Assembly: GCF_036227485.1 (NCBI RefSeq)
Contig: NZ_CP109479.1
Location: 6,386,001 to 6,450,000, forward strand
Origin: Streptomyces sp. NBC_01451
Lineage (GTDB): Bacteria; Actinomycetota; Actinomycetes; Streptomycetales; Streptomycetaceae
Reading direction: 5' to 3'
Length of the DNA stretch: 64,000 bases
Below are positions 18,503 to 28,972 of this stretch, one piece after another. A program made the translations under genes and the position numbers. Every line of letters starts with the position of its first letter. Position 1 is the stretch's first letter. The notes beneath the pieces were generated by a model. That model was not told the DNA's origin. It searched no databases and saw only the letters and a program-made list of their open reading frames with translations.

Positions 18503-18885
18503 ATGCACCAACCTGGCCCTGCCGATGTGGCTGTACGTCGGGCCAGCGCGCAGTGGTTTCGGCTGACCGTGGCCCCAGGGACGCCAGGTGCGCGCGACGC
18601 CTTCCTCGCCCTACTACGGCCACTGCTGTTCGCCGCCGCCCTCGCCGTGGCCGCCCTGGTGTGTCTGCCGTCCTTCGTGCTCGGCCGGATCGCCGCCCGG
18701 ATCCTGCGGCTGGACGCCCTGGTGACCCTCTCTACGACCCTGGCCTGTGGCGTGAAGAACGGTCACACCACCGCGGTGGCTCTCAGCACGGGGCTGTTGA
18801 TCGTCGCCGTCCGTGTGCGCGACTCGCGTGTCAGGGCGCCCGTTCACCCTGGTCATCGGCGGCTGGGGCACACTGGTCGGGCTGA
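18503..18885 (+). pseudogene. Possible degraded membrane protein ORF
   Basis: One plus-strand frame has a hydrophobic pair of segments (LFAAALAVAALVCLPSFVLG, then LSTTLACG and LIVAVRVR). The continuation FTLVIGGWGTLVGLTRAQRV is in another frame after about 18835. This suggests a frameshifted fragment of a membrane protein of unknown family. There is no clear ribosome binding site. It ends just before the left inverted repeat of the IS. Confidence 0.3.
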
Positions 18886-18924
18886 CCCGTGCCCAACGTG
18901 TTCCTGGTTCGCCGAGGCATCTCT

Positions 18925-18948
18925 CTTCTTAGACGTCATCTCAATTGG
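18925..18948 (+). repeat. Left terminal inverted repeat of IS5-family element
   Basis: A 24-nt sequence beginning CTTCTTAGACGTCATCTCA. It pairs with the inverted copy at 20142-20165 with two mismatches. The two repeats bracket the transposase remnant and the ankyrin gene, 1241 bp in all. No target duplication was evident outside them. Confidence 0.65.
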
Positions 18949-19006
18949 TGATTGACAGTGGAGATAGTCGCTGGCAGATGGTGTGCGGTGACGGTTGAAT
19001 GCCTTG

Positions 19007-19342
19007 GTGAGTGACTACTGGGCGCCTGCCCATGATGCGGTCGAGCACGACAATGCGGAGGCTCTGGCCCGGTTACTGGCCGACGGCGCTGATCCCGACG
19101 AGGTCTTCGGCAACATGACGCTGCTGACGCACGCCATCGATGCCGAGGGCGACAGCTCCCTGCAGAGTGGTGAGCCGCTGACGGTTCACATCACTGCTGT
19201 ACTGCTGGCCTTCGGCGCTGACCCGGAGCTCGCGGATCCAGACGGTTGTACACCGCTGGACATGGCCGCCCAGAACGGACACGAGCTGGCGGTGAATCTG
19301 CTGCGGGCCCACATCAACCGGCGAGCCGCCGGTAGCAGATGA
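19007..19342 (+). CDS. Ankyrin-repeat protein inside the IS boundaries
   Basis: 111 residues with two ankyrin repeats, visible as LARLLADGADPDE and VLLAFGADPELADPDGCTPLDMAAQNGHE (split here into consecutive repeats), so a protein-protein interaction role is likely. The GTG at 19007 is the most plausible start; an in-frame TTG at 18995 is possible. The last residues, from about 19318, are encoded by IS-derived DNA and overlap the transposase 3' end, so the native C-terminus may have been replaced. It lies directly downstream of the left IS repeat, with no other gene between. Confidence 0.65.
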   Translation: MSDYWAPAHDAVEHDNAEALARLLADGADPDEVFGNMTLLTHAIDAEGDSSLQSGEPLTVHITAVLLAFGADPELADPDGCTPLDMAAQNGHELAVNLLRAHINRRAAGSR

Positions 19343-20123
19343 GGGTGCAAGCGATACTCGTGAAGGCGAGGAAGTGCTCAGCTTTGCGTTCGTAGCGGCG
19401 GTGGAGTCTGCGGCAGCCGACGAGCCAGGCCACTGACCGTTCTACGACCCAGCGGTGACGTCCCAGGCGGGTGGAGGACTCAACGCCGCGTCGGGCCAGA
19501 CGGTGCGTGATGCCCCGTTCGCGGAGCCATTGCCGCAGGTGGCGGTAGTCGTATCCCTTGTCGCCGTGCAGCTTGCCGGGCTTACGGCGGCGCGGCCCGC
19601 GTCGCGAGCGGATCGGCGGGATACCCCGCACGAGCGGCTCCAGGCCCTGGCTGTCGTGCATGTTCGCGCCCGAGATACCGACTGACAGTGGCAGACCGGT
19701 GCGCTCGGTGATCAAGTGGATCTTCGACCCGTACCTGCCGCGATCCACAGGATTCGGACCTGTCAGATCCCCCTTTTCATCGCCCTCATGTTCACCGAGT
19801 CGATCGCGCACCGCGACCAGTCCAGCTCGCCGCGGGACCCGAGCTCGTCGAGCACCAGGCGGTGGAGCTTGGCTCACACCCTGGCCTTCGTCCACTCGGT
19901 GAAGCGTCGGTGAGCCGTCGCGCCGGACGGCCCGAACGACGCGGTCGGCAACTGCTGCCACGTGCAGCCCGAGGTCGCCACGAAGACGATCGCGGCCAGC
20001 ACTTCGCGGTCGCCATGCCGACGTCGGCCCCCACCCTGGGGCCGTGACGGCGCCTCCGGAACCACCCGCTGGAACAACTCCCACAACTCATCCGGCACCA
20101 GCCGCTCAACGATCCTCACCACG
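19314..20123 (-). pseudogene. IS5-family DDE transposase, inactivated
   Basis: The N-terminal half (VERLVPDELWELFQRVV, then a TWQQLP-type segment) is interrupted by an in-frame TGA at 19874-19876, in place of the usual Trp codon after KARV. A second frame change is needed at the AAAAGGGGG run near 19775 to reach the C-terminal half. Such a run can be a programmed frameshift site in related IS groups, but the TGA is disabling. The C-terminal half keeps DDE features: AIDS, LHGDKGYD with the second Asp, and RHRWVVERSVAW with the Glu. It ends in CYRRLAG. Confidence 0.85.
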
Positions 20124-20141
20124 ACTGGCAGCTTACCCAGC

Positions 20142-20165
20142 CAAATGAGATGACTTCTAAGAAGG
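20142..20165 (-). repeat. Right terminal inverted repeat of IS5-family element
   Basis: The inverted copy of 18925-18948 (22 of 24 identical), located just upstream of the transposase start. The following stretch, 20166-20461, has no recognisable gene. Confidence 0.7.
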
Positions 20166-20247
20166 AGGAGGCGAGACTCATGGCGCCAAGGATGATCCGA
20201 CATGAGAGCCTCCTTCAACCTGAATGCCGATTTGCCCTCCTCTGGAA

Positions 20248-20279
20248 GGTCGTGACGGGGCGGTCGTCTCGTCACGACC
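20248..20279. terminator. Inverted repeat in island end
   Basis: GGTCGTGAC (20248-20256) and GTCACGACC (20271-20279) form a perfect 9-bp stem with a 14-nt loop. It lies in the otherwise gene-free 20166-20461 segment between the IS and the tRNA. It could be a terminator or an integrase arm or binding site; neither is proven. Confidence 0.4.
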
Positions 20280-20418
20280 GCAGAGAGACCGCACGGAAAC
20301 TTCGGGAAGAACACCCGCCGAGGACCGGATAAAGCCATCTCCAGCCGGACTGGCGACGGCTACGACAAGGGTACCGGCCGCACCCGAGCAACCACTCCAC
20401 GGGGCCCGGTAAACCATG

Positions 20419-20435
20419 CCTGACCAGCAAAAACG
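20419..20435 (+). repeat. att-associated 17-bp block, right copy
   Basis: CCTGACCAGCAAAAACG, identical to 7669-7685, lies 26 nt from the tRNA-Arg 3' end. It is followed by the palindrome-like GCCCTCCTGGAAGGAG. Here it is on the element side of the junction, while the left copy is on the chromosome side. Confidence 0.8.
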
Positions 20436-20461
20436 CCCTCCTGGAAGGAGAGCGGAGAAAA

Positions 20462-20509
20462 AGCGCCCCCGGCAGGACTCGAACCTGCGGCCAAGCGCTT
20501 AGAAGGCGC
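20462..20509 (-). repeat. Attachment-site repeat inside tRNA-Arg
   Basis: The 48-bp core shared with 7722-7769. It includes the 3' two thirds of the tRNA, as expected for a site-specific element that rebuilds the tRNA on integration. Confidence 0.88.
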
Positions 20510-20536
20510 CTGCTCTATCCACTGAGCTACGGGGGC
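20464..20536 (-). tRNA. tRNA-Arg (anticodon TCT)
   Basis: A 73-nt cloverleaf. The acceptor strand GCCCCCG pairs with CGGGGGC and the discriminator base is G. The D arm contains AGCTCAGTGGATAGAGC. The anticodon stem GGCGC/GCGCT has loop CTTCTAA, giving anticodon TCT. The T arm contains GGTTCGAGTCC. CCA is not encoded. It reads the rare AGA codon and serves as the insertion site of the island. Confidence 0.96.
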
Positions 20537-20632
20537 CGGGTGTGGTGGCCTCGGTCGTGGTCGGCCCGGGTGTGGGCTGGTCCCTGACGTTGCCGGGGAC
20601 AAGGATAGGGCTCCCGGGTCCTTGTCCTGGTT

Positions 20633-20671
20633 GCTTCACCTCCGTGGCTCAATGTGGAGGTTCAGTGAAGC
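20633..20671. other. Imperfect stem-loop in dynA leader region
   Basis: GCTTCACCTCC (20633-20643) can pair with GGAGGT...GTGAAGC (20656-20671) with a small bulge. It lies in the 323-nt gap between the tRNA and the first GTPase gene, which is less GC-rich than its surroundings. It could be a terminator or a leader structure. Confidence 0.35.
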
Positions 20672-20859
20672 GGTCCTGATAATCGCAGGCAGGTACGAAT
20701 CGTGCACCGCTTTTGCCGTCTCGCGCATCGGGTGTTGTGCACTCGTTATGCCTGGACTATGCCTACGTCCCAGTCATCCCTTCCGTCCCTTGTGTTCCGT
20801 CGGCGCGCAGGCATGCTCATATGCTTCAGAATTCCCCTAAAATTGGGCATTCTTCACAT

Positions 20860-22479
20860 GTGGTGACCTTGGACGTACGGCCTCAGCTGCTCGACGCACT
20901 TTCCGCCCTGCGCGACCGTGTCGCCGCCGCACGCTTCCCGCTGCCCCTGCCCGGGGCTCCACGCGCGCGTGCCAACCGCGACGAACTGCTCGCGCAACTC
21001 GACGACTACTTGGTGCCCCGCCTGAGGGAACCTGAAGCGCCCTTGCTCGCCGTTGTGGGCGGGTCCACCGGGGCCGGCAAGTCGACCCTCGTCAACTCCC
21101 TTGTGGGGCGCCGGGTCAGCGAGGCCGGCGTACTGCGGCCCACGACCCGGACTCCGGTGCTGGTCTGCCATCCCGAGGACCATCACTGGTTCAGCGGGAT
21201 GCGCGTACTGCCCGACCTCACGCGCGTGTGGGTGCCCCCACAGGAGCCGGGACAGGACCCGGTCGACGATCTGCTGCTCCCCGGCGAGGACGGGGCGCGG
21301 ATCCTGCGGGTCGAGACCGCCGAGAGCCTGCCGCGTGGCCTCGCCCTCCTCGACGCCCCCGACGTCGACTCCCTCATCGCCGACAACCGCGTCCTCGCCG
21401 CCGAACTCATCTGCGCCGCCGACATCTGGATCATGGTCACCACGGCCGCCCGGTACGCTGACGCCGTCCCCTGGCATCTCCTGCGCACCGCCAAGGACTA
21501 CCAGGCGTCCCTCGTCACCGTTCTCGACAGGGTGCCCCACCAGGTGGTGTCCGAGGTGTCCCGGCAGTACGGCGCCCTCCTCACCAAGGCCGGCCTCGGC
21601 GACGTACCGCGCTTCACGGTGCCCGAACTGCCCGAGTCCGCCTGGGGCGGTGGGCTTCTTCCAGCCACCGCGGTGGCGCCCCTGCGTGCCTGGCTCACCC
21701 AGCAGGTACAGGACCCGGCCAGCCGCCAGCAGGCCATGGCCCGTACGGCGTACGGCGTCCTGGACTCCCTCAAGTCCCGGATGCCCGAGCTGGCCGGCGC
21801 CGCCGCCGCGCAGTACTCGGCCGCCCTACGGCTCACCGCGGCTGTCGACGGGGCCTACGACAGCGAGCACGCGCGCGTACGGGGGCGGCTGCAGGCCGGT
21901 GCCGTCCTCGCCGGGGACGCGCTGAAGCGGTGGCGGGCCTTCCCGCTCGACTGCTCCGCGGGCGAACTCCTCGACGCCCTGGTGGAGAGCCTCTGTGCCC
22001 TCCTGCTCTGCTCCGTCACCGCCGCCGACGAACGCGTCGACGACGCCTGGCGCCGCGAACCCGCCGCCGACGCCCCGGAACTGACGGGCCGCGACCCGTC
22101 CCAGGAGAGCGTCGAACACCGTATCGGGATGGCCGTACGGCGCTGGCGGCGCGAGCTGGAGGAGTACGCCGAGGAGGAGCTGCGCGAGCTCGACAGGAGC
22201 GCCGCCACGGACGTAGAGGCGGTCGCCGCTCTCGTCGCCACCGCGCTGCTGGGCGGCCGGCGGGCCCGGTCCGCGGGCGAAGGGCTCGCCGAGCGCATCG
22301 GCGCCCACGGAGCCCTGCGGCTGCGTGACCGCGGCGGACGGCTCCTCACCGACCATCTGGACCGGGTCATGCACGCCGAACGCGAACGCCGCCTCGCCCC
22401 GCTCGATGCCCTCGACGTCCATCCGGAGCCCCAGGCCGAACTCATCGCCGCGCTGTCCGTACTGCAGAAGGAGAGGTGA
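20860..22479 (+). CDS. dynA: Dynamin-like GTPase (DynA-like, soluble partner)
   Basis: 539 residues. The P loop [10 protein letters not shown] is at about residues 66-75, the switch region contains [10 protein letters not shown], and a DAPDVDS motif replaces DxxG. Long helical regions rich in Ala, Arg and Glu follow, typical of bacterial dynamin-like proteins. In Streptomyces, DynA and DynB, made from one operon, stabilise FtsZ rings at sporulation septa. The gene pair, absence of clear membrane helices here and their presence in the next gene fit that system. The symbol is by resemblance. Start choice is weak: GTG at 20860 or 20863, or ATG at 20821, none with a good ribosome binding site, so a leaderless or atypical start is possible. 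Confidence 0.7.
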   Translation: MVTLDVRPQLLDALSALRDRVAAARFPLPLPGAPRARANRDELLAQLDDYLVPRLREPEAPLLAVVGGSTGAGKSTLVNSLVGRRVSEAGVLRPTTRTPVLVCHPEDHHWFSGMRVLPDLTRVWVPPQEPGQDPVDDLLLPGEDGARILRVETAESLPRGLALLDAPDVDSLIADNRVLAAELICAADIWIMVTTAARYADAVPWHLLRTAKDYQASLVTVLDRVPHQVVSEVSRQYGALLTKAGLGDVPRFTVPELPESAWGGGLLPATAVAPLRAWLTQQVQDPASRQQAMARTAYGVLDSLKSRMPELAGAAAAQYSAALRLTAAVDGAYDSEHARVRGRLQAGAVLAGDALKRWRAFPLDCSAGELLDALVESLCALLLCSVTAADERVDDAWRREPAADAPELTGRDPSQESVEHRIGMAVRRWRRELEEYAEEELRELDRSAATDVEAVAALVATALLGGRRARSAGEGLAERIGAHGALRLRDRGGRLLTDHLDRVMHAERERRLAPLDALDVHPEPQAELIAALSVLQKER

Positions 22480-24623
22480 CCGCGGTGACCGCCGTCACTG
22501 ACCACGACCACCACGACGCCTCGGCCGAAAACGTGCCTCCACAGGAGGGCCTTTCCGACGGCGGCAAAGCCGACGAGAAGCGAGAGATGCAAGGGGAGCA
22601 GGAGAAGCAAGAGGAGGTGGACAAGGTGGACAAGGTAGAGAAGGCGGAGGAGACGGGGAAGGCGGAGCGGAACGAAGGATCGCAGAAGGGCCCGGAGAAG
22701 GGCCCGGAGAACGGCGGGGGGCCGGGCAGCGAGGGCGAGGCCCCCGGAAACGACGCCCCCGGGAAGACCGCTTCCGCCGCTGCCGCTGGCGAGGGAGACG
22801 GAAACGCAAACGGAGGCGGAGGCGGAGACGTCGACGTCGACGGAGCAGGCGGAGCCCCCCACGCGCGCGTGCCGTCCGGGCGTGTGGACGTTCGACCGGA
22901 GTCGGAGTCCTCCGGCGCCTGGGACGACGGTCTGATCGCCCGGCGCGTGTCCGAGACGGCGGACCCTCCCGTGCGCGAGCCGGTCGTCGAGACCCGGGTC
23001 TCCAGCAGCGTCACCCAGCCGGTGATGCCGCTCGCCTACGACGGGCCGCTGCGCTCGCGGCTCGACGCGCTCCGCGAGCTCGTGGGGCTGTCACGCACCC
23101 GGCTGGACAGTAAAACGCTAGCCGAGGCCGGCCGGGTCCTCGACGAGGCGGCGGCCCGGCGCAGGCTCTCCGGGCAGCACACCGTCGTCGCCATCGCGGG
23201 CGCCACCGGCAGCGGCAAGTCCCAGCTGTTCAACGCCCTCGCAGGGGTGGCCATTTCGGAGACCGGGGTACGCCGGCCGACCACCGCCATGCCCATCGCG
23301 TGCAGTTGGAGCGACGGCGCGGCGACCCTCATCGACCGGCTCGGCATCCCGGGACGGCTGCGTCGGCGCCCCTTGCAGAGCGCCGAGGCAGAGGCGCAAC
23401 TGCGCGGACTGGTCCTGGTCGACCTGCCCGACCACGACTCGGCGGCCGTCCAGCACCGCGAACAGGTGGACCGCGTACTGGCGCTGGTCGACGCGGTCAT
23501 CTGGGTCGTCGACCCGGAGAAGTACGCGGACGCCGTCCTCCACGAGCGCTATCTGCGGCCCATGGCCGGACACGCGGAGGTCATGTTCGTCGTCCTCAAC
23601 CAGGTTGACCGTCTCCCCGGGGAGGCCGCCGATCAGGTCCTCGACGACCTGCGGCGACTGCTCGACGAGGACGGCATCGCCCTGGGGGAGTACGGCGAAC
23701 CGGGCGCCACCGTCCTGGCGCTGTCCGCGCTCACCGGGGACGGCGTCGGCGAACTGCGCGAGGCGCTCGGACAGTTCGTGGGCGAACGCGGGGCCGCGGC
23801 CCGCCGGATCTCGGCCGACCTCGACGCCGCCGCGTGGCAACTGAGGCCCGTCTACGCCACCGGACGGCGCGCCGGACTGAGCGAGCGGGCCCGGGACGAG
23901 TTCTCCGACCGGCTCGCCGACGCGGTGGGCGCCACCGCCGCCGGCCAGGCCGCCGAACGCGTCTGGCTGCGCAACGCCAACCGCGCCTGCGGCACCCCGT
24001 GGCTGCGGCTGTGGCGGTGGTGCCAGGACCGGCGCGAATCCTCCACCGGCCGCTTCGCCGTACGTGAGCAGCCGGACGAGGAGGCCACGGCCCGTCAGCG
24101 TGTCGAGCAGGCGGTGCGTACGGTCGCGGAGCGGGCGTCGATCGGACTGCCCGCGCCATGGGCTCTGGCGGTGCGCGAGGCGGCCGTACGGGGAGCCCAG
24201 GGCCTGCCCGAAGCACTGGACGAGCTGGCGACACGGGCCGGAACGCCCTCGGGGAGACCGCCCCGGCCGGGCTGGTGGCCGGTCGCCGTGCTGGCGCAGG
24301 CGTCCATGACGATCCTTCAGATCGTCGGCGGGCTGTGGCTGGTGGCCCAGATCGTCGGCGTCATGGCGCCGAACCTGGGCGTTCCGGTGCTGCTGATGTC
24401 GGTGGGCATCGTCGGCGGTCCGGGCGTGGAGTGGAGCTGCAGACTGGCGGCCCGCGGCCCGGCCCGCCGGTACGGACTGGAGGCGGAACGGCGGCTGCGG
24501 GAAGCGGCGGCCGGCTGCGGCCGGGCCCGGGTACTGGATCCGGTGGCGGCGGAACTGCTGCGCTATCGCGAGGTGCGGGAGCAGTACGTGCGGGTCACCG
24601 GGGCTCGTGCGGTGGTGGGGTGA
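22476..24623 (+). CDS. dynB: Dynamin-like GTPase with C-terminal membrane helices (DynB-like)
   Basis: 715 residues. Residues about 15-125 are a low-complexity, charged and Gly-rich extension. The GTPase domain follows, with P loop [10 protein letters not shown] at about residue 241 and a DLPDHDS switch. Helices and two membrane segments lie near residues 608-660 ([19 protein letters not shown], then [13 protein letters not shown]). A membrane-anchored partner that recruits the soluble GTPase is the known DynB role. The GTG at 22476 overlaps the upstream stop (GTGA), implying translational coupling; GTG at 22485 is an alternative. YfjP-type GTPase is another possible annotation. Confidence 0.72.
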   Translation: MTAVTAVTDHDHHDASAENVPPQEGLSDGGKADEKREMQGEQEKQEEVDKVDKVEKAEETGKAERNEGSQKGPEKGPENGGGPGSEGEAPGNDAPGKTASAAAAGEGDGNANGGGGGDVDVDGAGGAPHARVPSGRVDVRPESESSGAWDDGLIARRVSETADPPVREPVVETRVSSSVTQPVMPLAYDGPLRSRLDALRELVGLSRTRLDSKTLAEAGRVLDEAAARRRLSGQHTVVAIAGATGSGKSQLFNALAGVAISETGVRRPTTAMPIACSWSDGAATLIDRLGIPGRLRRRPLQSAEAEAQLRGLVLVDLPDHDSAAVQHREQVDRVLALVDAVIWVVDPEKYADAVLHERYLRPMAGHAEVMFVVLNQVDRLPGEAADQVLDDLRRLLDEDGIALGEYGEPGATVLALSALTGDGVGELREALGQFVGERGAAARRISADLDAAAWQLRPVYATGRRAGLSERARDEFSDRLADAVGATAAGQAAERVWLRNANRACGTPWLRLWRWCQDRRESSTGRFAVREQPDEEATARQRVEQAVRTVAERASIGLPAPWALAVREAAVRGAQGLPEALDELATRAGTPSGRPPRPGWWPVAVLAQASMTILQIVGGLWLVAQIVGVMAPNLGVPVLLMSVGIVGGPGVEWSCRLAARGPARRYGLEAERRLREAAAGCGRARVLDPVAAELLRYREVREQYVRVTGARAVVG

Positions 24624-24718
24624 GCGAGGGAACCGGCAGGTCACAGGGGGCGAAACCCGGAGGAGTGACAGGAGGGTGACGGGAGAGGAAGACGCGGGTC
24701 CCCCGGACGGGTGACGGA

Positions 24719-24747
24719 GTTTTCCACAATCGGCCGGTGGTCCACAG
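24719..24747. promoter_or_regulatory. Two DnaA-box-like 9-mers upstream of ssbB
   Basis: TTTTCCACA (24719-24727) differs by one base from the Streptomyces DnaA box TTGTCCACA. GGTCCACAG lies nearby at about 24739-24747. Both are within the 325-nt gap before ssbB. Isolated boxes occur by chance, so this is only suggestive. The gap holds no gene that I can support. Confidence 0.3.
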
Positions 24748-24948
24748 GGCTCAGCGGGCTCGGACCGACGGATGCATTCTGGCTTCGCGGCGATCACGAC
24801 GGACGCGATCGGCGCGCGGCGGTGACCGGAGAGGCTCTCGTGGTCGGAGAGGTCCTCGCGGTCGCCGTGTCGGAGGCAGCCGTACGGGACGGGCCCGTAC
24901 GGGTATCCGCCCGGCGCGAGTGCGCCGGGACCGGGAGGGGTGGTTCGC

Positions 24949-25422
24949 GTGAACGAGACGATGGTGTGCGTGGTGGGCAATGTGGCGACGCAGCCGGTGT
25001 ACCGCGATCTTGCGTCGGGGGCGTCGGCGAGGTTCCGGCTCGCGGTGACCTCGCGCTACTGGGACCGCGAGAAGAGCACGTGGACGGACGGGCACACCAA
25101 CTTCTTCACGGTGTGGGCGAATCGAGCGCTCGCGACGAACGTCGGGGCGTCGCTGTCGTTGGGCGAACCGGTCATCGTGCAGGGCCGGTTGAAGGTGCGC
25201 ACGGAGATGCGCGACGGGCAGAGCCGGACGTCGGCGGACATCGAAGCGGTGGCGATCGGCCACGATCTCGCGCGGGGAACGTCGGCCTTCCGGCGCTCCG
25301 CCGGTCCGCCCAAGGGCGAGGCCGCGGCACCGCCCCGTCCCGAACCCAGTTGGGAGACACCGGTGGCCGACGAGGACGGCGCCGGGGCGCAAGAACGCCG
25401 GGAGCCCGCGGTGGTGACGTGA
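24949..25422 (+). CDS. ssbB: Single-stranded DNA-binding protein SsbB (paralogue)
   Basis: A 157-residue SSB with one OB fold (residues about 1-110), including NETMVCVVGNVATQP, the RFRLAVTSRYWDRE strand and ADIEAVAIGHDLARGT at the end. The Pro/Glu-rich tail ends in EPAVVT and lacks the acidic DDDIPF-like hexapeptide that recruits replication partners in SsbA. This matches S. coelicolor SsbB, which is linked to chromosome segregation during sporulation. The GTG at 24949 has GGGAGGGG 8 nt upstream; GTG at 24940 would overlap that site. Its neighbours are dynamin-like division proteins. Confidence 0.92.
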   Translation: MNETMVCVVGNVATQPVYRDLASGASARFRLAVTSRYWDREKSTWTDGHTNFFTVWANRALATNVGASLSLGEPVIVQGRLKVRTEMRDGQSRTSADIEAVAIGHDLARGTSAFRRSAGPPKGEAAAPPRPEPSWETPVADEDGAGAQERREPAVVT

Positions 25423-25428
25423 GGTGGG

Positions 25429-25466
25429 GCCGGTGACGTGACACCGGGCCGGTGACGTGACATCGG
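25429..25466. repeat. Tandem 19-bp repeat after ssbB
   Basis: GCCGGTGACGTGACACCGG (25429-25447) is directly followed by the same 19-mer with one change (25448-25466). Each contains TGACGTGACA. The function is unknown; binding-site duplication is one possibility. Confidence 0.75.
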
Positions 25467-25688
25467 TCTGCGGTCGGCGTCGGCCGGACTGAGGCTTATC
25501 GGTGGACTGACCGACATATGGATGATCTTGGCGATAACAATTCCGAGTCGGATCGGTTATCCGATGACAGGACTGGGAAGCGCGGTTCGCCACATCCCTA
25601 GGATGCCGGGCATAGCTCACGGGGCTTCTGATGCTGCTGGTGGGACCGCACCCCCCACGTCAACGAGTCCTGCTCGAAGGGGAATTCT

Positions 25689-27110
25689 GTGTTTTCTTCG
25701 TTCTCCGCGCTGTCCAGGCGCGGGCGAGCGGCGGCGGCCCGGCTCGCCGCCGCGACGATGGTGTCCGGTCTTGCCGTCACCGGCACGCTCGTCATCGCCG
25801 GTACGGCGGTCGCGGACGCGACCCCGCAGCAGCAGGGCGGGGCGACCGCCACCATAGGCGAGCTGAAGACGTACGGCGCGGCCGTCGTCCACGGTGACGA
25901 CGGGGACGAGCAGGTGTCCGCGGGCCTGTTCGAGATGTCCGTCGACAACGGCGGCATGCTCCAGACGTACTGCGTCGACCTGCACAACCCGACACAGAAG
26001 GACGCCAAGTACCAGGAGACCTCCTGGAGTGGCACCTCGCTGGGCGGCAACAAGGACGCGGGCCGGATCCGCTGGATCCTGCAGAACTCCTATCCGCAGG
26101 TGAACGACCTCGCGGCGCTGGCCGCCCGGGCGGGCGCGGCCGGTCTCACCGAGCAGGACGCGGCGGCGGGCACCCAGGTGGCCATCTGGCGCTACTCGGA
26201 CGGCGCGGACGTGGACGCCCTGGACCCGGAGGCCGAGAAGCTCGCCGACTACCTGGAGAAGAGCGCGCAGAACGTCGCGGAGCCCGACGCCTCGCTGACC
26301 CTCGACCCGCCCGCGGTCTCCGGCCACCCCGGTGAGCTGCTCGGACCGGTCACGGTGCACACCGACGCGGACAGCGTCACGGTGATACCGCCCGCCGACG
26401 CCGCGACGAGCGGGGTGCGGGTCGTCGACCAGGACGGCGAGGCCGTCACGTCCGCGGTCGACGGCGGCCAGGTGTTCTTCGAGGTGCCCGAGGACGCGCT
26501 GGACGGCTCGGCCGCGCTGAGCGTCCAGGCCTCGACCAGCGTGCCGGTCGGCCGCGCCTTCACCTCTGACAGCCGGAGCCAGACCCAGATCCTCGCCGGC
26601 TCCAGCGAGTCCACGGTCTCCGCGACGGCGTCCGCGAACTGGGCGGCCACCGGTCCCGTCCCCGCACTGTCGGCGCGGAAGAACTGCGCCAAGGACGGCG
26701 TGGACATCACGGCCACCAACAAGGGCGACGAGGCGTTCACCTTCCAGCTGATGGGCTTCGAGCACATCATCGCGGCCGGGGAGTCGCGGACGGTGACGAT
26801 CCCCTTGCAGGAGGACCAGCCGTACGACTTCACGATCCTGGGGCCGAACGGCTTCGACCAGCGGTTCGCGGGTGTCCTCGACTGCGAGACCCAGGGCAGC
26901 GCGGGCGGCGACGCCGTCCAGACCCTCAGCGAGCCCAGCCCGGCCCTGGCCGGCGGCACCCCCGCCACCGGCGTCAATCTTGCCGAGACCGGCAGTTCCA
27001 GTGCGACACCGATGATCGCGGGCATAGCGATCGTCCTGCTGGTGATCGGCGGCGGCGTGGTGCTCCTCGTCGGCAAGAAGGAGCAGCACGGGGCGGGCCC
27101 CCGGGCGTGA
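25689..27110 (+). CDS. LAETG-anchored surface protein with Cys-Gln thioester domain
   Basis: A 473-residue secreted protein. A signal peptide (cleavage near AVADA, about residue 41) is followed by a TQXA/thioester domain at about 50-185, with the reactive Cys in TYCVDLHNP (about residue 96) and the partner Gln in GTQVAIW (about residue 161). These form an internal isopeptide-like thioester used for covalent adhesion. Beta-sandwich segments follow, then LAETG, a membrane helix and KKEQ at the end. This is a class E sortase signal, as in Streptomyces LAETG proteins. The GTG at 25689 has GAAGGGG 6 nt upstream. Confidence 0.92.
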   Translation: MFSSFSALSRRGRAAAARLAAATMVSGLAVTGTLVIAGTAVADATPQQQGGATATIGELKTYGAAVVHGDDGDEQVSAGLFEMSVDNGGMLQTYCVDLHNPTQKDAKYQETSWSGTSLGGNKDAGRIRWILQNSYPQVNDLAALAARAGAAGLTEQDAAAGTQVAIWRYSDGADVDALDPEAEKLADYLEKSAQNVAEPDASLTLDPPAVSGHPGELLGPVTVHTDADSVTVIPPADAATSGVRVVDQDGEAVTSAVDGGQVFFEVPEDALDGSAALSVQASTSVPVGRAFTSDSRSQTQILAGSSESTVSATASANWAATGPVPALSARKNCAKDGVDITATNKGDEAFTFQLMGFEHIIAAGESRTVTIPLQEDQPYDFTILGPNGFDQRFAGVLDCETQGSAGGDAVQTLSEPSPALAGGTPATGVNLAETGSSSATPMIAGIAIVLLVIGGGVVLLVGKKEQHGAGPRA

Positions 27111-27175
27111 ACGCGAGAGACACCGCACCTTGACAACTCGACAGTGTGTGACCGCACGGTGACCCGCTGAACCAT

Positions 27176-27211
27176 GCGGCCCCGGCCCGTCCTCCAGGCG
27201 CCCGGGGCCGC
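27176..27211 (+). terminator. Stem-loop terminator after the surface protein gene
   Basis: GCGGCCCCGG (27176-27185) and CCGGGGCCGC (27202-27211) form a perfect 10-bp stem, 66 nt after the stop at 27110. A Rho-independent-like structure without a U tract is usual in Streptomyces. Confidence 0.65.
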
Positions 27212-27301
27212 TGACGTACTCGTTTCCCCGCAAGGGTGGCGGTACGGCAAGATGGGCTGTATCCCACCACTGCCAGATTTCAAGTTGCCGGACGGTTTCT
27301 C

Positions 27302-28966
<1,665 letters not shown>

Positions 28967-28972
28967 TCGATC

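Larger units (their letters stand above)
18925..20165 (-). mobile_element. Defective IS5-family element with an ankyrin passenger gene
   Basis: Bounded by 24-bp imperfect inverted repeats (18925-18948 and 20142-20165). The transposase occupies only 19314-20123, a normal size for the family. The extra 365 bp (18949-19313) between its stop codon and the left repeat carries the ankyrin gene. In IS elements of this type the stop normally lies close to the repeat. Either a passenger was captured, or a rearrangement joined two insertion remnants. Confidence 0.6.

Noticed and set aside
25551..25564. ATCGG-TTAT-CCGAT palindrome upstream of the surface protein gene
   Set aside because: Short and isolated; no known regulator motif, so not listed as an operator.
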